From assembly GCA_900316385.1 (NCBI GenBank), contig ONCP01000001.1:29431-93430 (forward strand): 64,000 nucleotides of DNA. Direction: 5' to 3'. Below are positions 1-7,442 of this stretch, piece after piece. This DNA comes from an uncultured Eubacteriales bacterium (GTDB taxonomy: Bacteria > Bacillota > Clostridia > Oscillospirales > Acutalibacteraceae). Each line of letters starts with the position of its first letter. The stretch's first letter is position 1. The position numbers were made by a program, and so were the translations under genes. The notes beneath the pieces were generated by a model. The model worked only from the letters and a program-made list of their open reading frames with translations, was not told where the DNA came from and did no database searches.

Positions 1-135
1 AAAAGCGCTCTCCAAAATAAGGAGTTGAAGGAGTGCGCTCCAAGCGCTCCGCACAACGACTATATTTTGGTGAGAACGAGCTTCGAGTCCCTTCCGTGCT
101 CCCCCGGAGCGTTGTTCCCGACTTCGTCGGTCGCT
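1..135. repeat. Degenerate left flank of the tRNA-linked repeat array
   Basis: No convincing gene is seen here. A 14-nt T-arm-like fragment (CTTCGAGTCCCTTC, 81-94) matches those that head each unit of the array starting at 136. The rest holds short GC-rich inverted repeats around gagcgc and ctccgcac. It is probably a decayed older unit. Confidence 0.4.
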
Positions 136-171
136 CGGCTTCGAGTCCCTTCCGTGCCAAATGGCACGCCG

Positions 172-240
172 TCAGTATGTTTCATCTTGCGAGAAGTTCG
201 ATCTCGTTTGTCACGGTGTGAGCGGAGCTAAAAGTTTCAT
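172..240 (-). pseudogene. Interrupted 22-codon ORF of repeat unit 1
   Basis: This is the unit 1 counterpart of the small ORFs at 324-392 and 476-544. Codon 10 has changed from CAA to TGA, so only nine residues could be made. The upstream GGGAGGAG and the downstream frame are otherwise intact. Confidence 0.35.
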
Positions 241-323
241 CAGCTCTCCTCCCTAAAATTGACCCACTGGGTCAATTTCTTAACGGTCGGCTTCGAGTCC
301 CTTCCGTGCCAAATGGCACGCCG

Positions 324-392
324 TCAGTATGTTTCATATTGCGAGGAGTTCGATCTCGCTTGTTGCGGTGTGAGCGGAGCTAAAAGTTTCAT
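324..392 (-). CDS. Candidate 22-residue peptide, repeat unit 2
   Basis: A GGGAGGAG ribosome binding site lies 5 nt before ATG, and the 22-codon frame ends in TGA. It begins MKLLAPLTPQQARSN and differs from the unit 3 peptide at only a few residues. Nothing is known about its function. It is listed because a length-matched relative with its own ribosome binding site occurs beside another tRNA (48323-48391). Translation is unproven, and the similarity could simply reflect repeat homology. Confidence 0.35.
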   Translation of the reverse strand: MKLLAPLTPQQARSNSSQYETY

Positions 393-475
393 CAGCTCTC
401 CTCCCTAAAATTGACCCACTGGGTCAATTTCTTAACGCTCGGCTTCGAGTCCCTTCCGCACCAAATGGCACGCCG

Positions 476-544
476 TCAGTATGTTTCATCTTGCGAGAAG
501 TTCGATCTCGCTTGTTGCGGTGTGGGTGGAGCTAAAAGTTTCAT
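476..544 (-). CDS. Candidate 22-residue peptide, repeat unit 3
   Basis: This is the copy closest to the tRNA-Arg. A GGGAGGAG site lies 5 nt before ATG, followed by 22 codons and TGA. Compared codon by codon with the copy at 48323-48391, ten positions are identical (M1, K2, L3, Q10, Q11, R13, N15, Q18, D19, T21) and there is no insertion or deletion. Q18 (CAA/CAG) and T21 (ACA/ACG) differ only synonymously. It has no signal peptide or hydrophobic segment. It could be a real micropeptide, a translated leader, or a by-product of the repeat. Confidence 0.4.
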   Translation of the reverse strand: MKLLAPPTPQQARSNFSQDETY

Positions 545-619
545 CAGCTCTCCTCCCTAAAATTGACCCACTGGGTCAATTTCTTAACGGTCGGCTTCGA
601 GTCCCTTCTACGGCGTGCC

Positions 620-660
620 AAAAGAAAGCGAGGCAGTCCAATGGACTGCCTCGTCTTTCT
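620..660 (-). terminator. Terminator hairpin after tRNA-Arg
   Basis: The stem GAGGCAGTCC / GGACTGCCTC is followed on the minus strand by CTTTCTTTT. The tRNA 3' half beyond it (665-684) and its inverted copy (595-619) extend the pairing into a hairpin of about 90 nt that reaches into the tRNA T-arm. Confidence 0.75.
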
Positions 661-737
661 TGGCACGCCGGAAGGGACTCGAACCCCCGATCTCGCGGTT
701 CGTAGCCGCGCACTCTATCCAGCTGAGCTACCGGCGC
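661..737 (-). tRNA. tRNA-Arg (anticodon ACG)
   Basis: A complete cloverleaf reads on the minus strand. The acceptor GCGCCGG pairs with CCGGCGT, with a G-U at the first pair. The anticodon stem CGCGG/CCGCG encloses loop CUACGAA, giving anticodon ACG. The T-loop is TTCGAGT, the discriminator is G, and CCA is encoded. Its 3' terminal 10 nt are repeated at 466-475, 314-323 and 162-171, the boundaries of the tandem array. Confidence 0.95.
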
Positions 738-768
738 ATAAATGCCTGCGGTTCCTGACCGCCTAGTT

Positions 769-797
769 ATAATAACACTTTCTTCAGAAAAATGCAA
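769..797 (-). promoter_or_regulatory. Promoter of tRNA-Arg
   Basis: On the minus strand, -35 TTGCAT and -10 TATTAT are separated by 17 nt. The predicted start is about 25 nt before the tRNA 5' end. Confidence 0.6.
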
Positions 798-827
798 GCT
801 TTTTTTACATTAATATTGAAAAAGTTA

Positions 828-1415
828 TCAATAATCGATTATGCAGTACTCGCAGGCGTTCACTACGGTGGTGTCGCCGTGTACGGTTATCTGAGGAATC
901 GACGCTCCGTAGTTGCGGTGGATGTGACCGTGCAAAAACAGCTTGGGCTTGTATTTTTTAAGCAGCTTGTTAAAGCACTCAAATCCTCGGTGGGGAAGAG
1001 TGTCAAAGTCGTTGAGATGTCTTGCGGGCGCGTGCGTCACAAGTATGTCTATCCCGCCCTTTCGAAGGATCCTCGGCAAAAGCCTGTGGATCCTTCGTTT
1101 CATCTGTCTTTCCGAGTACATATATTTTCCGTCGCGGTAACGGTACGAGCCGCCCAGCCCGAGGATCCTCACACCCTCGTGGACGTGGAGCTTTCCGTCA
1201 ATGCATATGCAGCCCTCCGCGATTTTCGTGTGATCCTCGTCGTGGTTCCCGTGGACGTAAAGCAACGGACAATCCGCCATCGTCACCAGAAACTCGAGGT
1301 AGTTCAGCGGAAGGTCGCCGCACGCGATTATCAGGTCAAATTCGTTGAGCTTGCCGGGGGAGTAGTAATCGTAAAAGAATTTTGACTCCACGTCGGCTAC
1401 CGCGAGTATCTTCAT
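828..1415 (-). CDS. Metallophosphoesterase family protein
   Basis: A 195-residue calcineurin-like phosphoesterase of the short MJ0936/YfcE-like type, with no signal peptide and therefore cytoplasmic. The metal-binding motifs appear in family order: D-x-E near residue 8, GD at 33-34, GNHDE near 56, THAP near 127 and HGHIH near 160. It probably hydrolyses a phosphodiester or phosphomonoester with a di-metal centre; the substrate cannot be read from sequence. Its ATG overlaps the stop of the upstream BMP-like gene (ATGA), so the two are translationally coupled and probably work together. Confidence 0.85.
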   Translation of the reverse strand: MKILAVADVESKFFYDYYSPGKLNEFDLIIACGDLPLNYLEFLVTMADCPLLYVHGNHDEDHTKIAEGCICIDGKLHVHEGVRILGLGGSYRYRDGKYMYSERQMKRRIHRLLPRILRKGGIDILVTHAPARHLNDFDTLPHRGFECFNKLLKKYKPKLFLHGHIHRNYGASIPQITVHGDTTVVNACEYCIIDY

Positions 1416-3364
1416 TTCTTTTCCTCCGCGTCGGCGTTGTCCTGCGACTGTTCGATGCCGACCATATCTACCGTCGCCTTGCCGATAGGGCTCAGCTCCT
1501 CGTAGCGCGGTATACTGCCCTCAACGTTTTCCACAAGATAATCCATATTAATGATCTGTTCAAGGCTGAGCGCCGATTCGTCCTCGCCGATCAGCTCGCC
1601 CGACTGCGTTATCAGCGGAGTCAAAAACGGAGATGACGGGCAGTGTATAATGCCATCCTTGATGAAGTCCGCGAGCTTGCGCGTCGCTAACGGAAGCTCG
1701 CTTGAGTATTCAAGGTCAACAACGCCCGCCGAGATCCCCCAATAGTAGTTGAGGGCTTTTTTACTGCTTTCGTACTCGCTCTTTACGGTTCTGTCAAAGA
1801 CCCTGTGAAGTATCTCCTCGTAATATACGCCCCATTTCCAAACGGGGATCGCGAGCATTTCGTTTCTGCCCTTGTAGATGTATGAAAGCCCGTAATTGCT
1901 TCTCCTGTCCTGTCTGAACGGCGCGGTGTCGTGGGACGAGATGATGTGGACGCCCTTTTCGTTGAGCGCCTTGGCCGCCTCGTGAGCGCCCTTGACTCCG
2001 GCCCATTCAAGCTGAACTACGGCTCTCGGGTTGACCATTTGCGCTCCGAGCGCAAAGGCGTTTATGCCCGCGATCTGACCGAAGATCGGATAGTCGCCGA
2101 CATAGCCCAGCTTGCCTGTTTCGCTCAGCGAGCCCGCGATCGCGCCCAGAATGAACTTGACCTCGTACATTCTCGTGTAATATGAGCGGATATAGCGGTG
2201 CGATTTGTTGAGCGAGCAGTTCATGATCACCACGTCGGGATGGTCTACGGCGGCTCTCAGGCTCGCCCGCAAAAGCCTCGGAGAGGTGGTAAAGATGACC
2301 TTGTTGCCGTCCTCGACCGCCTTTTCGAGAACCTTGAGCGGATCGTCAAGCATCGCGTTGGGATAAGCCTTTGTCTCGATTTTATCACCGAAAACCTCCT
2401 CAATGTGAAGCCTGCCCTCCTCGTGCTCGTTTGTCCAGCCCGAGATATCGGGGTTGCCGTCGTAGATAAAGGCGACCTTGAGCACCGACTGCGGTATCGG
2501 GTTGGTAAGAGGCAGTATCCACGAGAACATCGAGGGCTTCTTCTCCTCGGAAGGATCGGTTTTGAGCTCGATCGGCTCCCTATCCTGCTGGAGCTTGACG
2601 TCCTCCCACATTCTGCTGAGGTTCTTCTTTATCTCCGATGTTTCCGTGTTGAGCAGATCCTTGTAGCCGTATATCTTGATGTAGCTGAGCATAGCGTCCG
2701 CCACGGTGGACGAAAGCTTTTCGCCGCCGTTCTGGATGTACGCCTGCTTAAAGTAGTAGTACGCCGCGGTAAAGTCCTTCTGCTCGTCCTCGCTCCAAGC
2801 CTCCGCGGGCTCCTTGCCGAGAAGCTTCTGAAGCTCCGCGTAGCTTCCCTTTTTTGTGAACTCCACAAAATTGATCTTGCTGTATTTGCTGAACGCGACC
2901 AGCTCGTAGTAAAGCTCTGTGTCGGGATCGTCGGTTTTTTCGGGCATTATTCTTGTCACGTTGCCCGTGATCGTGGGCGCGTCAAAGAATTTGAGCACGC
3001 TGACGCGCTTGTTGCCCTCCTCAACGTAGTAGCGGTTCATATATTCATAGACCTTTATCGGGTCGCGTATTCCTTCTGTCAGGTGAGCGTCGCACAGCCG
3101 CTTCCATTTTTCGGAGAATTCGGTGCCTTCCTCAAGCATCGGCATAAAATTCGGCGCAAAGGCGTTTACCCTGCCGCGCGTTTTTGTTCCGACGATGAAT
3201 TCCGACGGGATCTGGACAAGCCCCAGATCGATCCCCGTCGAGGTGTTCTCCGAGCTGAGAAAATCATCCAACACGGGCAGACACGGAGATATCCCCTGCG
3301 ATACGCAGCGGTTGTATTCCTTCTGACCCAGCTTTAGCGCTTCCTTATAATAATCGTCAGTCAT
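1412..3364 (-). CDS. BMP-family periplasmic-binding-like protein with ParB-like N-terminus
   Basis: About 650 residues, started at the ATG preceded by AGGAG with 7-nt spacing; an upstream in-frame ATG at 3406 has no such site. Residues about 100-150 contain YYVEEGNKRVSVLKFF, which resembles the ParB/Srx-type GxxRxxA region. Residues about 310-610 carry a fold like the BMP nucleoside-binding lipoproteins (VAFIYDGNPDISGW, FILGAIAGSLS, GKLGYVGDYPIFGQIAGINAFALG). Unlike ABC transporter receptors it has no signal peptide or lipobox, so it is probably a cytoplasmic ligand sensor. It is coupled to the metallophosphoesterase downstream. The ligand is unknown; a nucleoside is plausible from the family. 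Confidence 0.7.
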   Translation of the reverse strand: MTDDYYKEALKLGQKEYNRCVSQGISPCLPVLDDFLSSENTSTGIDLGLVQIPSEFIVGTKTRGRVNAFAPNFMPMLEEGTEFSEKWKRLCDAHLTEGIRDPIKVYEYMNRYYVEEGNKRVSVLKFFDAPTITGNVTRIMPEKTDDPDTELYYELVAFSKYSKINFVEFTKKGSYAELQKLLGKEPAEAWSEDEQKDFTAAYYYFKQAYIQNGGEKLSSTVADAMLSYIKIYGYKDLLNTETSEIKKNLSRMWEDVKLQQDREPIELKTDPSEEKKPSMFSWILPLTNPIPQSVLKVAFIYDGNPDISGWTNEHEEGRLHIEEVFGDKIETKAYPNAMLDDPLKVLEKAVEDGNKVIFTTSPRLLRASLRAAVDHPDVVIMNCSLNKSHRYIRSYYTRMYEVKFILGAIAGSLSETGKLGYVGDYPIFGQIAGINAFALGAQMVNPRAVVQLEWAGVKGAHEAAKALNEKGVHIISSHDTAPFRQDRRSNYGLSYIYKGRNEMLAIPVWKWGVYYEEILHRVFDRTVKSEYESSKKALNYYWGISAGVVDLEYSSELPLATRKLADFIKDGIIHCPSSPFLTPLITQSGELIGEDESALSLEQIINMDYLVENVEGSIPRYEELSPIGKATVDMVGIEQSQDNADAEEKK

Positions 3365-3590
3365 AAGCCTTCTCCTTTCGTTTGGTATACTATTATTATA
3401 ATACAAACGCCGAAAATAGTAAATACTTTACGGAAAAGGAGAACGGAGAATTAAGCAGTTGCCTTCTCCCGACGGGGAAAAGGCCGACAAATCGCCTCGG
3501 CGTCGGCTTTTAATTGGCAGTTGGTGAAAGTGCACAAAAACGATCATATATCTTTGTGCGGGATTACGGAAGATATTTTTGAAATTTCTA

Positions 3591-3619
3591 TTGTGCAAAT
3601 TTTACAAAAATGTTATACT
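3591..3619 (+). promoter_or_regulatory. Promoter of the EF-G-like gene
   Basis: TTGTGC and TATACT are separated by 17 nt, giving a 5' leader of about 60 nt before the TTG start. The remaining intergenic DNA (3365-3590) shows only short GC-rich inverted repeats near 3463-3512 and no gene. Confidence 0.55.
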
Positions 3620-3683
3620 TTTAAGGTGGATTGTCTGCAAAATCCTAAATAAGCAAAATTCCTAACGAAAGGGTTGTTTTATT

Positions 3684-5747
3684 TTGAAACAGTATAATTC
3701 CAAAAACATCTTAAATATTGCTCTCGCGGGTCACGCGGGCTGCGGAAAAACCTCTGTCGCCGAGTCTATGCTCTATCTCGCGAAGGCGAGCGACCGTCTC
3801 GGAAGCGTTACCGACGGCAACACGGTTCTCGACTTTGACTCAGAGGAGATCAAGAGAGGCGTATCTCTCAACACAGCCGTAGCTCCGCTCGAGTGGAAAA
3901 ACACCAAGATTAACCTCATCGACACTCCCGGTCTCTTTGACTTTGAGGGAGGCGTAGCCGAGGGTATGCGCGCCGCCGATTCCGCGCTCATCGTTGTATC
4001 GGGCAAGGACGGCGTAGGCGTCGGCACCGAAAAGGCTGTCAAGGCCGCCGCAAAGCAGGGCATTGCAAAGATTTTCTTCGTAAACGGCGTGTGCGATGAG
4101 AACGCGCGCTTCTACCGCGTGTTTGAGGACCTCAAGGCGACCTTCGGTCCCTCCGTATGTCCCGTTGTTGTTCCGTTCATCGAGAACGGCAAGGCTGAGG
4201 TTTATGTAAATCTGTTTGAGTACCGCGCTTACAAATATGTCAAGGGCGTTGCGACTCCCACCGATATGCCCGATCTCGGCGACCGTCTTGAGGGTCTCAG
4301 AGAGGCTATCAAGGAGGCCGTCGCGGAGACAAGCGAGGAGCTTCTCGACAAATTCCTTGAGGGCGAGGAGTTCACTCCCGAGGAGATCGTTCTCGGCGTT
4401 TCTCAGGGCGTAAAGGACGGCTCGATCTGTCCCGTATTCTGCGGCGACGCTCACAACACCTTCGCTATCGATATGTTCCTCAACTCTCTCGTCTGGCTCG
4501 CTCCCAAGTCGGACAGCCGTTCCGAGCTCGGAGTTGACCCCAACGGCGAGCCTGTTGAGATTTCCGTAAACATCGACGGAGCCGCGGCAGGTATCGTTTT
4601 CAAGACTGTTTCCGACCCCTTCGTAGGCAAGCTTTCATATATCAAGGCGGTATCGGGCAAGATCGGCTCCGATGTTCCCGTTATCAATATGCGCACGGGC
4701 GAGCCCGTCAGGATCACCAAGGTTCTTACCGTCCGCGGTAAAAAGCAGGAGGACGCTTCCTTCATCGGCGCGGGCGACATCGGCGCTATCCCGAAGCTCA
4801 ACGACGTTAAGACAGGCGATACCCTCTGTTCTCCTCTCAGAAAGGTCACGCTCGAAGGTATCGACTATCCCGTTTCCTCCTACGCTATGGCGATCAAGCC
4901 CAAGACCAAGGGCGACGAGGACAAGGTAGCTCAGGCTGTCAAGAAGGTTATGGAGGAGGATCCTTCCATCAAGTACTTCCACAACCACGAAACTCACGAA
5001 ATGATCATCTACGGTCTGGGCGAACAGCACCTCGACGTTGTTGTTTCCAAGATCAAGAGCAAATACAATGTTGACGCGGTATTAAAGACCCCGAAGGTAG
5101 CTTACCGCGAGACTATCCGCAAGTCCGTCAAGGTTCAGGGACGTCACAAGAAGCAGTCGGGCGGCCACGGCCAGTTCGGCGACGTTTGGATCGAGTTCTC
5201 TCCCTGCGACAGCGACTCGCTCGAGTTTACCGAGAGCGTTGTCGGCGGCGCTGTTCCCAAGGGCTTCTTCCCCGCGGTAGAGAAGGGTCTCAGAGAAGCT
5301 ATCCTCAAGGGACCGCTCGCGAGATATCCCGTTGTAGGTCTCAAGGCTAACCTCTACGACGGCTCCTACCACCCCGTAGACAGCTCGGAAATGGCGTTCA
5401 AGATGGCGGCTAACATCGCCTATAAGAACGGTATGCCTCAGGCTTCCCCGACTCTCCTCGAGCCCATCGGCAGTCTCAGCGCGACAGTTCCCGACGCCAA
5501 TATGGGCGACGTAATGGGCGAGGTCAACAAGAGACGCGGCAGAGTTATGGGTATGAATCCCGCCGAGGAAAAGGGTATGCAGGTCGTTGAGGCTGAGGTT
5601 CCCGTAGCCGAGATGGACGACTTTGCCACCTTCATCCGTCAGTGCACTCAGGGTCGCGGCAGCTACACCTTTGAGTTTGTTCGTTACGAGGATTGCCCCA
5701 ACAACGTTGCTCAGAAGGTTATCGAAGCCGCTCAGGTTGAGGAATAA
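3684..5747 (+). CDS. Elongation factor G-like GTPase (EF-G paralogue)
   Basis: A 687-residue translation-factor GTPase with all EF-G domains (G, II, III, IV, V). It starts with TTG behind GAAAGGG. The P-loop is GHAGCGKT and switch II is DTPGLFDFEGG. The G2 region reads RGVSLNTAVAPL instead of RGITI. The G4 motif reads NGVCDE instead of NKMD, so the base-specificity lysine is missing. This pattern fits the conserved second EF-G family of Clostridia rather than canonical translocation EF-G, whose gene usually sits beside rpsG and tuf. Its role is unknown; ribosome binding in stress or recycling is plausible. It appears monocistronic with its own promoter and terminator. Confidence 0.85.
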   Translation: MKQYNSKNILNIALAGHAGCGKTSVAESMLYLAKASDRLGSVTDGNTVLDFDSEEIKRGVSLNTAVAPLEWKNTKINLIDTPGLFDFEGGVAEGMRAADSALIVVSGKDGVGVGTEKAVKAAAKQGIAKIFFVNGVCDENARFYRVFEDLKATFGPSVCPVVVPFIENGKAEVYVNLFEYRAYKYVKGVATPTDMPDLGDRLEGLREAIKEAVAETSEELLDKFLEGEEFTPEEIVLGVSQGVKDGSICPVFCGDAHNTFAIDMFLNSLVWLAPKSDSRSELGVDPNGEPVEISVNIDGAAAGIVFKTVSDPFVGKLSYIKAVSGKIGSDVPVINMRTGEPVRITKVLTVRGKKQEDASFIGAGDIGAIPKLNDVKTGDTLCSPLRKVTLEGIDYPVSSYAMAIKPKTKGDEDKVAQAVKKVMEEDPSIKYFHNHETHEMIIYGLGEQHLDVVVSKIKSKYNVDAVLKTPKVAYRETIRKSVKVQGRHKKQSGGHGQFGDVWIEFSPCDSDSLEFTESVVGGAVPKGFFPAVEKGLREAILKGPLARYPVVGLKANLYDGSYHPVDSSEMAFKMAANIAYKNGMPQASPTLLEPIGSLSATVPDANMGDVMGEVNKRRGRVMGMNPAEEKGMQVVEAEVPVAEMDDFATFIRQCTQGRGSYTFEFVRYEDCPNNVAQKVIEAAQVEE

Positions 5748-5774
5748 AAATAACAAAAAGTCAACAAAACAACA

Positions 5775-5804
5775 GGAGCTCCCGATTTCGGGAGCTCCTT
5801 TTTT
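5775..5804 (+). terminator. Terminator of the EF-G-like gene
   Basis: Perfect stem GGAGCTCCCG / CGGGAGCTCC with loop ATTT, followed by six T. Confidence 0.9.
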
Positions 5805-5815
5805 CGGCGTAAATA

Positions 5816-6547
5816 TCAAACCTCGTATTTGAAAGCGGGCATCAGCTGAAGCTTAAAGAGGTTGCGCTCGTGCATTTCGTCGATGCGCTTTTTCTTTGCC
5901 TCGTCCTCAATAACGCCCTCGCGGATATAGCGGTCGAGCTCGGCGTAGGTAAAGCCGAGGTTATCCTCGTCGGTCTTTCCGCAAAGTCCGTCGATCGGCA
6001 CCTTGTCCACAAGCACGTCGGGAAGTCCGAGAAGCCTTCCGATTTGTTTCATTTCCTGAACCGTAAGATATGAGCAGGGGCTGAAATCGCCCGCCGCGTC
6101 GCCGTAGCGCGTCGAATATCCCACCCAGTCCTCCGAGAGGTTGCAGGTGTTGGCGACTCTGCCGTTGTTGCTCTGCGATACCGCGTAGAGCGTCGCCATC
6201 CTTACGCGCGGCGGAAGATTGGTCAGCGACTGTGTCGAAAGCTCAAACGGAATCGCGTTTTTGAGCCCTTCGACCGCGTCTTTGATGTTCACGGTAAAGC
6301 TCTTGATCCCGAGGTGTCTGACGAGCAGCTGAGCCATATCGATGTCCGCCTGTTCTCCGTTGGGCATAAGAACGCCGATGACTCTGTCTTTTCCGAGCGC
6401 CTCAACGCACAGCGCCGCCACGATCGAGCTGTCCTTGCCGCCCGAAATGCCGACGACCGCGTTGCAGTCTCTGCCGTTTTTATCAAAAAAATCTCTGATC
6501 CAGCTTACGCAGGCGTTTTTCGCCTTCTCAGCGTCAAATTTGTACAT
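5816..6547 (-). CDS. nadE: NH3-dependent NAD+ synthetase
   Basis: A 243-residue enzyme that amidates nicotinate adenine dinucleotide to NAD+ with ammonia and ATP. The ATP-pyrophosphatase P-loop SGGKDS is near residue 40. PPRVRMATLYAVSQ, the NTCNLSEDWVGYSTRYGDAAGDFSP segment (read in parts) and GLCGKTDEDNLGFTY match NadE. There is no glutaminase domain, so free ammonia is the nitrogen donor. The start is the ATG behind AAGGAG (8-nt spacing). The longer frame to 6616 runs through a dispersed repeat and is not used. It is read alone. Confidence 0.93.
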   Translation of the reverse strand: MYKFDAEKAKNACVSWIRDFFDKNGRDCNAVVGISGGKDSSIVAALCVEALGKDRVIGVLMPNGEQADIDMAQLLVRHLGIKSFTVNIKDAVEGLKNAIPFELSTQSLTNLPPRVRMATLYAVSQSNNGRVANTCNLSEDWVGYSTRYGDAAGDFSPCSYLTVQEMKQIGRLLGLPDVLVDKVPIDGLCGKTDEDNLGFTYAELDRYIREGVIEDEAKKKRIDEMHERNLFKLQLMPAFKYEV

Positions 6548-6572
6548 AAAGATCACTCCTTTTTTATTTGTC

Positions 6573-6618
6573 CGCGTAGCACTCAGTGCGGCGCTATCAG
6601 AAGTCCGTTGTCCCACTA
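6573..6618. repeat. Dispersed intergenic repeat, copy 1
   Basis: Contains GCACTCAGTGCGGC and a following TTGTCCCACTAC, matching in order the two copies at 36754-36799 and 36856-36901. Located just upstream of nadE, so in its 5' leader. The inner CACTCAGTG is a palindrome. Confidence 0.6.
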
Positions 6619-6622
6619 CTCT

Positions 6623-6652
6623 AAAAGGCTGACCTTTCGGTCAGCCTTTTTT
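6623..6652 (-). terminator. Terminator of the zinc-ribbon/SPFH operon
   Basis: Stem AAAAGGCTGACC / GGTCAGCCTTTTT with a four-base loop. It lies immediately downstream of the minus-strand TPM gene and is nearly symmetric. Confidence 0.85.
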
Positions 6653-6653
6653 A

Positions 6654-7430
6654 TCAGAATGAACCGCTGGAGCTTCCGAACGAGCCGCTGTCGTGGCTCG
6701 AGGAACCGCTGTCGTTGTCGTCCTTCCTTCTTGTTCTGGTCGTGTGAGTGTAAAGGAAGTGGTCGTAGCTCTGCCTGAGCTCCAGACTGCCCTGAACAAG
6801 GTAGTCGTTTGCCTCCGCCTTGAATCTGACGGGCTTGTACTTTGACTTGAGCGCCAGAGCCGCGATGATCGCGATGAGAAGTCCGATGCCGAGCGAGATA
6901 CCTCCGCGCTTGAGCACGTCGGAAAGCTTTGTGTATTTGTGGTTGGTGTCATAGGGCGTGCCCTTTTCCGCCTCTGTGAGGAATTGATCGGCGTAGTCGG
7001 CGAACCCGAGGAACGCCTCCTTGTAGTCGCTGTCGGAGAGAAGAGGCTTGAGCTCTTCTCCGACAAATTCTCTGCCGTACGCGGTAAAGGCGTCGTGACC
7101 CTTGTTGTTGGCGGCTATGCACCACTTTCTGTTGTCCATGCTGATCATAAACAGCACGCAGTCCTCCGCCAGAGCGCCGCTGTATTTGCATACGTTCTCC
7201 GCGGCTTCGTCGATAGTGCTCTCCTCGTAATTATCCACAGTGAGAACGGCGACGTCAACGCCGTGCTTGTCTGTTACCTCCTGAAGCTTCGCCTGCACCT
7301 CTCTGTTGTCGCTTTCGGTGAGGAGCTCCGCCTCGTCGTACATCGGAGGGTTGTCAAAGGCTGAGACCGCGGTCATACAAAGCGCCGCGAGAATGAGCGC
7401 CGCGAGGGCGATAGATATTACTCTTTTCAT
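6654..7430 (-). CDS. TPM-domain membrane protein (YdjH-like)
   Basis: 258 residues. A signal-like hydrophobic N-terminus (1-24) is followed by a TPM/YgcG domain at about 28-155 (PPMYDEAELLTESDN, VAVLTVDNYE, LFMISMDNRKW). A transmembrane helix lies at about 178-195. The tail is rich in Gly, Ser and Phe. The TPM domain is probably extracytoplasmic. It is the last gene of a three-gene unit with the zinc-ribbon and SPFH genes, 12 nt after its neighbour. This is the gene set of Bacillus ydjG-ydjH-ydjI, where the proteins support PspA at the membrane. The Ser/Gly-rich tail is typical of TPM proteins. Confidence 0.75.
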   Translation of the reverse strand: MKRVISIALAALILAALCMTAVSAFDNPPMYDEAELLTESDNREVQAKLQEVTDKHGVDVAVLTVDNYEESTIDEAAENVCKYSGALAEDCVLFMISMDNRKWCIAANNKGHDAFTAYGREFVGEELKPLLSDSDYKEAFLGFADYADQFLTEAEKGTPYDTNHKYTKLSDVLKRGGISLGIGLLIAIIAALALKSKYKPVRFKAEANDYLVQGSLELRQSYDHFLYTHTTRTRRKDDNDSGSSSHDSGSFGSSSGSF

Positions 7431-7442
7431 TACGGCACCCCC

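Larger units (their letters stand above)
136..591 (-). repeat. Three tandem 152-bp units of a tRNA-linked element
   Basis: Units run 136-287, 288-439 and 440-591, an exact 152-bp period with few substitutions. A partial fourth unit (592-617) joins the tRNA-Arg terminator. On the plus strand each unit holds, in order: CTTCGAGTCCCTTC, which is the sense T-arm of a tRNA; TGGCACGCCG, which is the complement of the 3' end of the adjacent tRNA-Arg; a 69-nt ORF on the minus strand; its ribosome binding site; and a perfect palindrome, ATTGACCC-act-GGGTCAAT. A diverged single copy lies beside the CAT-anticodon tRNA at 48313-48501. The family is not one I recognise. Confidence 0.9.

Noticed and set aside
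136..591. 152-bp tandem repeats as a CRISPR array
   Set aside because: Units are directly adjacent with no unique spacers and no cas genes are present.
6548..6616. N-terminal extension of nadE
   Set aside because: It reads through a dispersed repeat; the internal ATG has a good ribosome binding site and matches NadE length.
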